From IMG/VR virus record IMGVR_UViG_3300037246_003066, positions 1 to 35,812 of that record: a stretch of DNA of 35,812 nucleotides; one strand, 5' to 3'. Within the stretch, counting starts at the first letter, position 1; every line of letters starts with the position of its first letter. Shown one piece after another: positions 28,696 through 35,812 of the stretch. Made by a program: the position numbers and the translations under genes. This DNA comes from a virus. The notes below the pieces were generated by a model that was given only the letters and a program-made list of their open reading frames with translations, made no database searches and was not told where the DNA came from.

Positions 28696-31167
28696 ATGAA
28701 ACGGAATAAAATTGTTGTGTTGATGTTGATGGTAGTGATGACTATTGGGGGAGTTGCCGGCGGGCAGTTTGGCAATCAATATGCATCGCTTGCACCGGAT
28801 GCGAGTATTGTCAGATACGATAATGCCAAGGTGATACAACCATCGGATGACCTTATCGAATGGTATGACTGGCTGGCATCGTCGGATCGGGATGGGAAGA
28901 TGGGGGCGCTGTCGGCGGATAATCCGCGTTGGTTGATACTCTCTGTCGGGTGGTATGAATTAGCAGAAGAATGGTTGGTAGATACTTCTTATGTCTATGT
29001 GGTGTCGTTGTCTGGATCTAAATATGATACGGTGGTGTGGCGGACAGGGACTTCTTATGGCGATTATACAGCAAGAATCAAACCCTGCTATTTACAATTA
29101 TCTGGATTTACTATTGCAAGTGAAGACGGTGCCAATAGTGGTGCAGTGGTATTTGATGGAGCCAGCTATTCTAATGTGTGTAGAGCAAAGAAAGCTGTCG
29201 GGAGAACCGAGATCGAGAAAGGGGTTGACATGCTGCCGGCAGAGTTCACTGACGAGAATTATAATGCCTGGCATGCTTTCGTTCATTATCAATCACATGC
29301 CGGCGGTGAAGTGACGGCCGTCAGTGCGACTTTTCTTGAAAATACCACGGAATCCATAGTTTGGTTAGATGAAGTAGAGGTCGGTGGTGCCCTTTCAGAT
29401 GTAGTGAGTTTTGCCGATGGCGGCGGCGGAACGGTTCTTGTAACAACGGATGGGCCGCATGGTTTTGAAGATAATTATAAAGCTTCTATTGGAAATTCTG
29501 TCCATTATGACGGTTCGTATGTTGTGGATTATGTGAATGCGACGTCGTATAAGATAACTCATGCGTGGGATGGCGATGGTGAGGCTACTGGTGATATTTT
29601 ATCATGGGATGGTGAATTGGGTGTAGGTGAACGTCCGATTGTTGCCACGACTGACGGTGCGCATGGGATGTTGGTTGGAGATGTTGTTATTGTTACAGAT
29701 GGTCCGTTGTACAATGGTACTTATACAATAACAGGAGTTACAAGTGATACCTTTACTGTTACCGCAAGCGGTTTTGTAGGCACGGAGGATGGCACATGGA
29801 CTCGAAAGATTGGTGATGTATGGGAGGACTGTGTTTTTGGTTTGTCTTGGAAAGAACACTATTTCTATGATATGTGTTTTCGTACTGGAGGTAGTGGCGA
29901 TGGGAGTTCTTCTTTCTGGGGTGAGCACTTTGTGACCGGTAATTTTTACGATTGTGACGGTACTGCTGGATTTGCAACTTTTGGTATAGAAGTAGATCGG
30001 CCAGGAGCGAAAACTTATTGTCGGGATTGCATTGCGTTGGGATTTGGCTCGTTTGGCGGTGATAATCAATATCAGGCGGTTGGTGCACGATGGACTAGCG
30101 GGATTGACTGGAGTACATATATTAGATGCGATGCCGGGAGTGGGGCTTATGCGGGTTGTGGGGGGTGGGGTAGTCACTTCGGCGGTTTGATCGATAGTTG
30201 TACCGGTGGTTATGGTTGTGTTGCTTTGCTACGCACAATGTTCGGTACTGTAGTTAATAGTCATTTTGGTGATAAGAGTGTGGCGGGGGTTCCAGGTGCT
30301 GCGGGGAATGTTCTTACAGCGAAGCTCACGGGATTTATAGATCATGTGACGGCCGGTCAAGATTCCTATACTATGGGGAATAATGAGGGGACGGTTAGCG
30401 GTGTGGTGACAAACAGCAGAATATATAATAGCGGGCTGGGAAGTAAACAGGAGACCTGGCAGAATGTGCTTGTCGGGGTGGGATTGAATGAAAAGAGCGG
30501 AGCACTGGATTCCGGTGAGATCGGGACGTTTAGTGGTACGTTTGCTAATAATCATCCGGCAACGCCGTCGGCGGCAGGGACAACCGATACGATAACTATA
30601 AGTGCGTTCGATAACGGGCAGATTTATACGAATGAAGGGGCCGATGGCGATGATACGCTATATGTTCTGCCGCCGACGCGTTCGGGCATGGAATATACGA
30701 TTTGCAGGGTTGATTTTGCGGCAGGTGAGGATATACAAATCGATCCGGATGGTAGTGAAGTTATTTATAAGGCTAAAAGCTCAGGGAGAGTGGTGTGGGA
30801 TCCGGCGAACTTGATCGATGGGGCGGGAGAGACCAGCGCAGCGATTACCGTTACCGGGGCGGTGCTGGGTGATATTGTTTCTGTCGGGGCGCCTTACGAT
30901 ATGCAGGATTTGACTGCGACCGGATATGTACAGGCAGCCAATACGGTGGAGATACGTTTGCAAAATGACAGCGGCGGAGCCATCGATCTGGGCAGCGGAC
31001 CGTGGGAGGTGCTGGTCAGTCATAAGGTGCCGGTGAGCTGTGGGGCGGGGAAATATCATGGGTCGGATGCGGATGTGGATGCTTATTGGGAAGTTAAATT
31101 GAAGTGCTTCAAAAATGGTCAGTGGTTGATTGTCGAGGAAATGGGTGTCGGTGAATCGGAAATTTAA
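28696..31167 (+). CDS. Beta-helix tail spike-like protein with signal peptide
   Basis: An 823-residue protein from ATG 28696 with AAAGGAGCAACGTA upstream. Residues 1-21 are a Sec signal peptide (MKRNKIVVLMLMVVMTIGGV, small residues after). Short strand-turn repeats in the first 160 and again at about 390-600 (SNVCRAKKAV; GNFYDCDGTAGFATFGIEV; NSRIYNSGLG) suggest right-handed beta-helix rungs. Two copies of an inserted domain start near VLVTTDGPHGF and IVATTDGAHGM. The C-terminal part has a TLYVLPPTRSGMEYTICRVD domain like that in the decoration protein and a GYVQAANTVEIRLQNDSGGA strand pair. It probably binds or degrades host surface sugars, but no catalytic residues were identified. Part of it, about 28970-30270, is more A+T rich. 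Confidence 0.7.
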   Translation: MKRNKIVVLMLMVVMTIGGVAGGQFGNQYASLAPDASIVRYDNAKVIQPSDDLIEWYDWLASSDRDGKMGALSADNPRWLILSVGWYELAEEWLVDTSYVYVVSLSGSKYDTVVWRTGTSYGDYTARIKPCYLQLSGFTIASEDGANSGAVVFDGASYSNVCRAKKAVGRTEIEKGVDMLPAEFTDENYNAWHAFVHYQSHAGGEVTAVSATFLENTTESIVWLDEVEVGGALSDVVSFADGGGGTVLVTTDGPHGFEDNYKASIGNSVHYDGSYVVDYVNATSYKITHAWDGDGEATGDILSWDGELGVGERPIVATTDGAHGMLVGDVVIVTDGPLYNGTYTITGVTSDTFTVTASGFVGTEDGTWTRKIGDVWEDCVFGLSWKEHYFYDMCFRTGGSGDGSSSFWGEHFVTGNFYDCDGTAGFATFGIEVDRPGAKTYCRDCIALGFGSFGGDNQYQAVGARWTSGIDWSTYIRCDAGSGAYAGCGGWGSHFGGLIDSCTGGYGCVALLRTMFGTVVNSHFGDKSVAGVPGAAGNVLTAKLTGFIDHVTAGQDSYTMGNNEGTVSGVVTNSRIYNSGLGSKQETWQNVLVGVGLNEKSGALDSGEIGTFSGTFANNHPATPSAAGTTDTITISAFDNGQIYTNEGADGDDTLYVLPPTRSGMEYTICRVDFAAGEDIQIDPDGSEVIYKAKSSGRVVWDPANLIDGAGETSAAITVTGAVLGDIVSVGAPYDMQDLTATGYVQAANTVEIRLQNDSGGAIDLGSGPWEVLVSHKVPVSCGAGKYHGSDADVDAYWEVKLKCFKNGQWLIVEEMGVGESEI

Positions 31168-31184
31168 TTTGAAAGGGATTTGTG

Positions 31185-32213
31185 ATGAAGAATATGAAGA
31201 TATTGTTGGTTTGGTTTGTGTTGCTGATGGTTGGCTCGAGCGCATGGGCGGCCGATGAGATAGTGTTTGGCCGGGAAAGCGGGGGTGATTACTTCGTTAC
31301 TGTGATTCGAAAGAGTGACTTTCAGGTATGGTACGATACCGGGACTACCTGGGAGACGTGGGGGACATCGAGCAGAGACTTATCTGATTATGGGATGGCG
31401 GCGAGCGAGAAACAGGATACGGGGATATATACGGTTACGTTCGGGCAGGCCCAGTCGAATGCATCGATTGTTCGCGTATATGTTCAGGCAGGTGGCTCCC
31501 CGGCCGATATGGATGATTATGATGGTGGGTTTTCCTGGAAGTATCTGCAGGTGGATGTGATGGCGATCGGGACGGATAGCCAATCGGCGACGGATCTGAA
31601 GGATTTTGCGGATGATGGGTATGATCCTGGTACGGATAAGGTACAAGGCGTTGTGCTGGTCGATACGACTACTACCAATACGGATCTGGTGAGCGCCGCC
31701 GATGTGGTCGATGAGTGGGAATCGCAATCGCAGGCGGATCCGACCGGGTTTCATGTTAATCTACTCGAGATACTGGGGGTCTCGGCGAGTAGTCTGCTGG
31801 ATATGGTTACATTCAATCAGAACCGGACTACATCCGGCAAGGCGACCGGGTTGATAACGATCTATGATACGGATGACCAAACGCCGATCGGGACGAAAGT
31901 TCGTGATAATACCAATAGTCATTACATATACAGCAAGTTTAAGGATGTGGTGACACTCGCTGAGACGGTGACCAGTACAACCTGGAACGTGGCGGGTACG
32001 ATAATGACGAATGGGTCGGCGACCTGGGATACGGGTGGGGTTACGCTGGTAGAGGTAGGCGATATTGTGGAGGTGATTAGCGGGACGCAGGCGGAGGTTG
32101 GGGAATATGTGGTGCAGTCGGTTGACAGTAATACGCAGATAACGCTGGAAGAAGGAATCGCAGATGGCGGGCAGCCGTCGTCGGTTACATACATAATTAA
32201 ACAAACAAGTTAA
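31185..32213 (+). CDS. Secreted appendage protein with signal peptide
   Basis: A 342-residue protein from ATG 31185, with AAAGGGA upstream. Residues 1-21 form a clean signal peptide with an A-x-A type cleavage site (LLVWFVLLMVGSSAWA then ADE). The mature start (DEIVFGRESGGDYFVTVIRK) and the W-Y-D-T-G-T-T-W-E-T-W block form a small beta domain. A central linker carries VQGVVLVDTTTTNTDLVSAA, a segment I have seen in phage upper-baseplate or fibre-adaptor proteins, where it forms a coiled neck. The C-terminal part (GDIVEVISGTQAEVGEYVVQ) is another beta domain. It is likely a fibre or adaptor protein, unusual in carrying a Sec signal. Confidence 0.65.
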   Translation: MKNMKILLVWFVLLMVGSSAWAADEIVFGRESGGDYFVTVIRKSDFQVWYDTGTTWETWGTSSRDLSDYGMAASEKQDTGIYTVTFGQAQSNASIVRVYVQAGGSPADMDDYDGGFSWKYLQVDVMAIGTDSQSATDLKDFADDGYDPGTDKVQGVVLVDTTTTNTDLVSAADVVDEWESQSQADPTGFHVNLLEILGVSASSLLDMVTFNQNRTTSGKATGLITIYDTDDQTPIGTKVRDNTNSHYIYSKFKDVVTLAETVTSTTWNVAGTIMTNGSATWDTGGVTLVEVGDIVEVISGTQAEVGEYVVQSVDSNTQITLEEGIADGGQPSSVTYIIKQTS

Positions 32214-32216
32214 GCC

Positions 32217-32368
32217 GGCAAGGGCTACAGCCTAATAGAAGAGAAGATGGATCCCCGATCGAGCCGGGGATGACAGAGCCGGCAAGGGCCGGCGGGAAAG
32301 AGAAGATGGATCCCCGATCGAGCCGGGGATGACAAATAAAGATGGATCCCTGCTTTTGCGGGGATGAT
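32217..32368 (+). repeat. Repeat cluster with three palindromes
   Basis: GGCAAGGGCTACAGCC unit, palindrome 32246-32275, GGCAAGGGCCGGC unit, palindrome 32305-32334, then a variant 32341-32368 with arms CCCTGC/GCGGGG that no longer pair perfectly. Confidence 0.92.
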
Positions 32369-32387
32369 ATGAAAGACAGGTGGATAG

Positions 32388-33749
32388 ATGGTACCACAGG
32401 CAACAGATGGTAGTGGATTGACGGGCGGGATGTTCGGGCCGGGGTTTCATGCCGGAGGGCTGCTGGATGGGGCTAAGGGGCATGTGCCGGGTGTGGAGGG
32501 TTATTATATCTATCGGGGGCAGAATGGGGTGTTCGAGGAGGATCCGGTGGCGTGGGTTGAAGAGGGCCAAGAGACGGTGCTAATCGAAGGGCAGGGGCTG
32601 GCGCCTGTTGTCAGTGATAGTGATTGTAAGCTGTATCTTTCGTTTAATGGGGCTGCTGGTGGGGTCGAAGTCAGTGATCATAGCCAAAGTGATCATGATG
32701 TGGCTGTGGCCGGATCGTTCGAGCTGGATGATAGCCAGGTGCAGTTCGGGCCTACTAGCGGATATTTTGGCAGTAATGATAGTATTTTGATGATCGGGGA
32801 TCATCCGGACTTTAATTTCGGGACTGGTGAATTTACGATAATGTTATGGATGCGGAAACAGACGAATGTGTGTATATTCTACAGGCAATATGATGATTCG
32901 GATAATTGGATTGAGCTGAGGTATGATGAACTTGGGCCGGAAAAAAGGTTGACATTCAATTTCCGCAATGGTGGGGTCGGACCGTCAGATGCGATTGGGG
33001 ACATTACTCAGGTGGATGTGTCGGATGATACCTGGCATCATGTAGCAGTTACGAAGCATAGTGGTAATGTTATAGCGTTATACCTGGATGGTTCGCGAGT
33101 GGCCAGCCTGCCGATTGGGACGGCGTTGCCGGACCTGGCCGCCGATGTGGAGATTAATCATAGTGGCAATATGAGGGGTTGGCTCGATGATTTTGTGGTG
33201 ATTAAAGGCCAGGCACTCTATACGGGGGAGTCGTTTACGGTACCGGATCGGTCGTATGGGCACGATGATATTAATCGCTGGCAGTTTCGCAGACGCGGGG
33301 TATCGCCTGGTGGGAGGATGGGTGATTATTCGGTTGTTAATGAGGTTGTGGTCGATGCGGGTGGTGCGGTCCACTTTGCGGTGGGTAACGAGCCGCAATC
33401 GCTGGAGGCGAGGAACGTGCGGAATGGGCCGGGCCAGATCGATCTGAGGTGGATCTATGATAGCACTAATCAGCCGGCGACCCCTACCGGGTTTAAGATC
33501 TATATCGCTAATGGCCCCGACTGGGATCTGGTGGATGATGTGGATTATCATGCGGGTGGGACGCCCAGCTACCACTGGCGCAGCGATGCGCATGCGCATG
33601 ACCTGGAGATTGAATATAAGGTGGTGACCTACCGGACAGTCAGTAGCGTCGATTATGAGACAGATGGGCCTGCTGTGACCATAACCGCCGACGCCGAGGG
33701 GCCGCCGGCGGTGACGGAACTGTCGGTTACGATAATCGATGAAGATTAG
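32388..33749 (+). CDS. Tail appendage protein with LamG-like and fibronectin III-like domains
   Basis: A 453-residue protein without signal peptide. Residues about 1-75 are a Gly-rich attachment region. Residues about 80-270 are a LamG/concanavalin-type jelly roll: CKLYLSFNGAAGG, FNFGTGEFTIMLWMRKQTNV, DTWHHVAVTKHSGNVIALYL, and GWLDDFVVIKGQALYTGE with the D-D-F/L-V-I-x-x-G-x-A-L pattern of that family. Residues about 340-440 fit a fibronectin III fold (LEARNVRNGPGQIDLRW then YKVVTYRTVSSVDYETDGPA). Such proteins bind sugars or host surface. It is the last gene of the + strand tail operon; I see no clear terminator in the 47 nt before the convergent gene. Confidence 0.8.
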   Translation: MVPQATDGSGLTGGMFGPGFHAGGLLDGAKGHVPGVEGYYIYRGQNGVFEEDPVAWVEEGQETVLIEGQGLAPVVSDSDCKLYLSFNGAAGGVEVSDHSQSDHDVAVAGSFELDDSQVQFGPTSGYFGSNDSILMIGDHPDFNFGTGEFTIMLWMRKQTNVCIFYRQYDDSDNWIELRYDELGPEKRLTFNFRNGGVGPSDAIGDITQVDVSDDTWHHVAVTKHSGNVIALYLDGSRVASLPIGTALPDLAADVEINHSGNMRGWLDDFVVIKGQALYTGESFTVPDRSYGHDDINRWQFRRRGVSPGGRMGDYSVVNEVVVDAGGAVHFAVGNEPQSLEARNVRNGPGQIDLRWIYDSTNQPATPTGFKIYIANGPDWDLVDDVDYHAGGTPSYHWRSDAHAHDLEIEYKVVTYRTVSSVDYETDGPAVTITADAEGPPAVTELSVTIIDED

Positions 33750-33796
33750 CCACAGAGGCAAAGAGGGAAGAGGGGGTTAGGCTTTATCATATCGGA

Positions 33797-34024
33797 CTAT
33801 CGTTTGATTTTGAGGCCTAGATGGGCGAGGATTATATCTACTTTATCGTCGCTGAGATGATGTGTACCGTTTAACCAGTAATGGACGGTACCTTTTGCCA
33901 TGTGACCGCCCTGGGCCATGGCCTTAGCCAGGGCGCTGGCTGTGGCGGGTTGCAGGCTGGCTTTTTTGCGACGGGCAAGTTCATCTAAGGTGGCTTGGCG
34001 AAGAGTGATAATCTGCTTTGGCAT
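33797..34024 (-). CDS. Small helix-turn-helix regulator (XRE/Cro-like)
   Basis: A 75-residue protein on the - strand. It has a compact DNA-binding domain: an N-terminal helix TLRQATLDELARRKKA, then TASALAKAMAQGGHMAKGTV, HYWLNGTHHLSDDKVDIIL and a closing HLGLKI. The K-G-T-V-H-Y-W-L segment is the probable recognition helix. AAGAAAGAAAATC precedes its ATG at 34024. It lies 26 nt downstream of the ligase and is probably in one transcript with it from the promoter at 35284-35311. A role as phage repressor or Cro-like regulator of the right-end control region is likely but not proven; it is short for a lytic-lysogenic repressor with cleavage domain. Confidence 0.75.
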   Translation of the reverse strand: MPKQIITLRQATLDELARRKKASLQPATASALAKAMAQGGHMAKGTVHYWLNGTHHLSDDKVDIILAHLGLKIKR

Positions 34025-34050
34025 GATTTTCTTTCTTAAACAAAAGTTGG

Positions 34051-35247
34051 TTAATTAGTTATTTGCTTCGGTATTTCAAAGGGTTTGGCATTCGGGAGGC
34101 GTTTGGTTTTGTCGATGTTTACTATTTGAGGGATGAGGCCGCCGGCTTTTTTTATTATAACGGTATCGCCCTGGCGGAGTTCTTTGAATATGCCATTGAA
34201 ATTATGGAGATTGGCTCGCCTGACCATGGTATCGCCCATCTGGATTGGCTTTAGGATGGCTATGGGTGTTTGTTTGCCGGTTTTGCCTGTCTGGATGGTG
34301 ATGGTCTCGATGGTTGTTTCGGCTGGGGGGGATGGGAATTTGTAGGCGATGCACCATAGAGGTGATCTTGCGCTATTATCACCCATTAAATATTGATCGG
34401 TAATATCATTAAGTTTGATTACCAGACCATCGATTTGGTAAGGCAGGCTGCTACGAGTCTCTGTACGTTTTTGGCATATCTCGATGACACGGTCGAAATT
34501 GTCGGTAATTTTATAGCCAGAATCGATTGGAAGGCCGAGGGTTGCTAGCTTTTGGAGAGTTTGGTTTTGGTTGGCGGCGAAATCGGACGGCCAGGCCAGG
34601 CTGTGAGCGATGAAGCTGAGGCATCTCGAGGCGACGGTTTTGGGGTCGAACAATTTGAGAGTGCCGGCGGCAAGGTTGCGGGGGTTGGCGAAGGCTGATT
34701 TCTTATTGGCTTTGCGCTGTTGATTGATTCGACCGAACTGGGCATCAGTCAGGAATATCTCGCCGCGGACCTCCAGGAGCTCTGGTGGACTATCTGTGGT
34801 CAATCGTAGCGGGATCGATTTGATTGTTCGGACGTTGGTGGTTATATCGGAACCGGTATCGCCGTTGCCCCGGGTGAGTGCCTGGGTGAGCAGGCCATTT
34901 TCGTAACGTAGGGAGATAGCTACGCCGTCGATTTTGTTTTCGATTATATAAGATAATTTGCTGCCTCGGATTTCGAAGTTGCGGAGTAGCTTGAAGGAAT
35001 CGGTATTGGCGATGCCGAGCATTGGGATATCGTGGTGGACTTTGGTAAAACCCTTTAGAGTGGACCCCCCTACTCGTTGTGTGGGTGAATCGGGGGTGAT
35101 CGATTTGGGGTGGGCGGCCTCTAAGTTCTTGAGTTGCTTGAATAGGAGATCATATTGTTGGTCGGTGATCTCGGGTGCATCGAGTACGTAATATTGACGA
35201 TCGTGATAATTGATTTGGTCTCTGAGTTGTTCGATTGTTTGGTCCAT
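34051..35247 (-). CDS. ligA: NAD+-dependent DNA ligase, short form without zinc finger, HhH and BRCT
   Basis: A 398-residue protein. Domain Ia with the NMN-binding Y-H/D-x-x-Y-Y region (LRDQINYHDRQYYVLDAPEI) covers residues 1-60. The adenylation domain follows, with IENKIDGVAISLRY (active-site K105 in K-x-D-G), TRGNGDTGSDIT and EVRGEIF. The OB domain is at about 310-385 (TGKTGKQTPIAILKPIQMGD; VIIKKAGGLIPQIVNI). The protein ends just where bacterial LigA (about 650-700 residues) begins its zinc finger, and the stop is followed immediately by the helix-turn-helix gene, so this is a natural short form. It would seal nicks using NAD+. A G-rich + strand makes its protein rich in Thr, Ile, Pro, Gln and Lys. 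Ribosome site AAAGGG is upstream. Confidence 0.9.
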   Translation of the reverse strand: MDQTIEQLRDQINYHDRQYYVLDAPEITDQQYDLLFKQLKNLEAAHPKSITPDSPTQRVGGSTLKGFTKVHHDIPMLGIANTDSFKLLRNFEIRGSKLSYIIENKIDGVAISLRYENGLLTQALTRGNGDTGSDITTNVRTIKSIPLRLTTDSPPELLEVRGEIFLTDAQFGRINQQRKANKKSAFANPRNLAAGTLKLFDPKTVASRCLSFIAHSLAWPSDFAANQNQTLQKLATLGLPIDSGYKITDNFDRVIEICQKRTETRSSLPYQIDGLVIKLNDITDQYLMGDNSARSPLWCIAYKFPSPPAETTIETITIQTGKTGKQTPIAILKPIQMGDTMVRRANLHNFNGIFKELRQGDTVIIKKAGGLIPQIVNIDKTKRLPNAKPFEIPKQITN

Positions 35248-35283
35248 TTTAACGCCCTTTCTTGTTTGTTCCTTCTATGTTAA

Positions 35284-35311
35284 TTATACAATATGTTGGA
35301 CAAAAGTCAAG
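35284..35311 (-). promoter_or_regulatory. Strong sigma70-like promoter for the ligase operon
   Basis: On the - strand: -35 TTGACT (complement of 35306-35311) and a perfect -10 TATAAT (complement of 35284-35289), spacer 16 bp. Transcription would start near 35277, leaving a leader of about 30 nt with AAAGGG before the ligase ATG. It is the best promoter in the window. Confidence 0.85.
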
Positions 35312-35574
35312 GGGGAAACTGGGAAAAATCGGAAAGAAAGTGAGAATTTACCACGAAGGGCACGAAGGAAAATAGAGAAAAGAGGGGATATCCCCCCCCA
35401 CTGCCTGCCTTGGGGTTTGGGTTAAAGAAAAAGCCCGCCAACGGCCGATAAGTGGTTGGGAGAAATAAGTTAAGAAGGTTAAATAAAACAGGTGACTTAA
35501 ATTAGTTAAGTTAAGTAAAGTAAGAGACTTAGGAGAGTTGGGTTAAGTTAATTAAGTTATTAAGGAGAGATGCG
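35312..35574. other. Right-end control region without genes
   Basis: The gap between the divergent ligase and the + strand helix-turn-helix gene holds the ligase promoter, one ACCACGAAGGGCACGAAGG repeat module (35349-35371), a GGGGATATCCCC palindrome followed by a C-run (about 35385-35400), and an AT-rich part with repeated TTAAG words. A weak + strand promoter (TTGGGA, 17 bp, TTAAAT; about 35456-35484) is possible. No coding frame is convincing. Confidence 0.6.
35468..35564 (+). repeat. Cluster of TTAAG words, possible operators or iterons
   Basis: TTAAG occurs at 35470, 35506, 35511, 35543, 35552 and 35560, with related TTAAA at 35479 and 35497. The 10-mer GTTAAGTTAA is perfectly repeated at 35505-35514 and 35542-35551. 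They lie directly upstream of the next gene's ribosome site AAGGAGAG. Confidence 0.6.
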
Positions 35575-35812
35575 ATGAGGGTTATGACCAAGGAAGAAGT
35601 GGCGCTGCGGATTGGGGTATCGCGTAGCACTGTCGAGAACTATTTGAGGCAATGCCCCCGGGCCCAGGTGCGTGACAGGGCCAGGGGGAGGGCATTACGT
35701 GTGGATATCGATGAGCTGGTGGCGTTTATGAAAGAGAGTAAGCCTGGGATATATGGTACTATAATAATCGACGATCGAGAGATATCGTCTGAAGAGTTGG
35801 GTAAGACGATTC
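35575..35812 (+). CDS. Helix-turn-helix DNA-binding protein, partial (runs off window)
   Basis: An open frame of 79 codons to the window end, starting at ATG 35575 with AAGGAGAGATGCG upstream. The N-terminus MRVMTKEEVALRIGVSRSTV, then ENYLRQCPRAQ, is an excisionase or MerR-like winged helix-turn-helix, with GVSRSTVENYL as recognition helix. Then come RVDIDELVAFMKE, the typical C-terminal part of such a domain, and another segment (GTIIIDDREISSEELGKT). It faces away from the ligase operon, so it would be the first gene of a rightward operon, possibly early phage genes or the host-phage switch. Full length unknown. Confidence 0.75.
   Translation, partial: MRVMTKEEVALRIGVSRSTVENYLRQCPRAQVRDRARGRALRVDIDELVAFMKESKPGIYGTIIIDDREISSEELGKTI

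Noticed and set aside
3276-32368. Palindromic repeats as intrinsic terminators
   Set aside because: No T-run follows any copy; GATGACA follows instead. Many lie within coding frames, so simple termination is not supported.
35432-35455. Terminator around AAAAAGCCCGCCAACGGCC
   Set aside because: Only three base pairs form (GCC/GGC) on either strand; the expected GGCGGGC arm is missing.

Overview
This window is most of a tailed double-stranded DNA phage genome, either a prophage or a phage contig. It has a siphovirus-type head and tail operon on the + strand and a small divergent control region at the right end. The host cannot be named from sequence alone. Dispersed palindromic repeats that spell MDPRxREDD-like peptides, very strong G-over-C bias on the + strand and Sec signal peptides on appendage proteins fit an environmental bacterium such as a planctomycete. 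That is a low-confidence inference.

Layout. From 1 to 6.8 kb lie DNA and nucleotide metabolism genes: a PnuC-like membrane protein, a B12-type radical SAM enzyme, a D12-class adenine methyltransferase, an HNH nuclease, a nucleoside 2-deoxyribosyltransferase-like enzyme, the small terminase subunit, a C5-cytosine methyltransferase and a Gp37/Gp68 (DUF5131) protein. From 7.0 to 8.6 kb are a holin-like/lipoprotein fusion and small hypothetical genes. From 8.8 to 16.4 kb is the packaging and head module: large terminase (GpA family), zinc-finger protein, gpW-like joining protein, zinc-ribbon/SAP-like protein, lambda-type portal, prohead protease with scaffold, DUF2190-like decoration protein and major capsid protein. 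From 16.5 to 18.1 kb a strong terminator and a sigma70-like promoter precede a secreted fibre-like protein and a split small membrane protein. From 18.2 to 26.7 kb are head-tail connectors, tail tube, chaperone-position genes with a probable -1 frameshift, tape measure and baseplate genes. From 26.8 to 33.7 kb are two Cys-rich proteins and a set of appendage or receptor-binding proteins (beta-helix spike, LamG/FN3), two of which have signal peptides. From 33.8 to 35.2 kb, on the - strand, are a helix-turn-helix regulator and a NAD+-dependent DNA ligase that ends before the zinc finger. From 35.25 to 35.57 kb is a control region, and at the right edge a + strand helix-turn-helix gene runs out of the window.

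The most striking feature is a composite palindromic repeat, about 28 copies, all in the same orientation. It fills many of the longer gaps of the + strand operon, has arms that vary in a compensating way, is inserted in frame inside the large terminase, and has supplied new C-termini to the HNH nuclease, small terminase and other genes. Other points worth a second look are: a cytosine methyltransferase gene that is open and apparently conserved in two frames, two A-tract frameshift sites, a duplicated multi-helix element, a leader with competing hairpins before the capsid gene, and a GC skew that persists where gene direction reverses. No endolysin, integrase, replication initiator, tRNA or CRISPR array was recognised.
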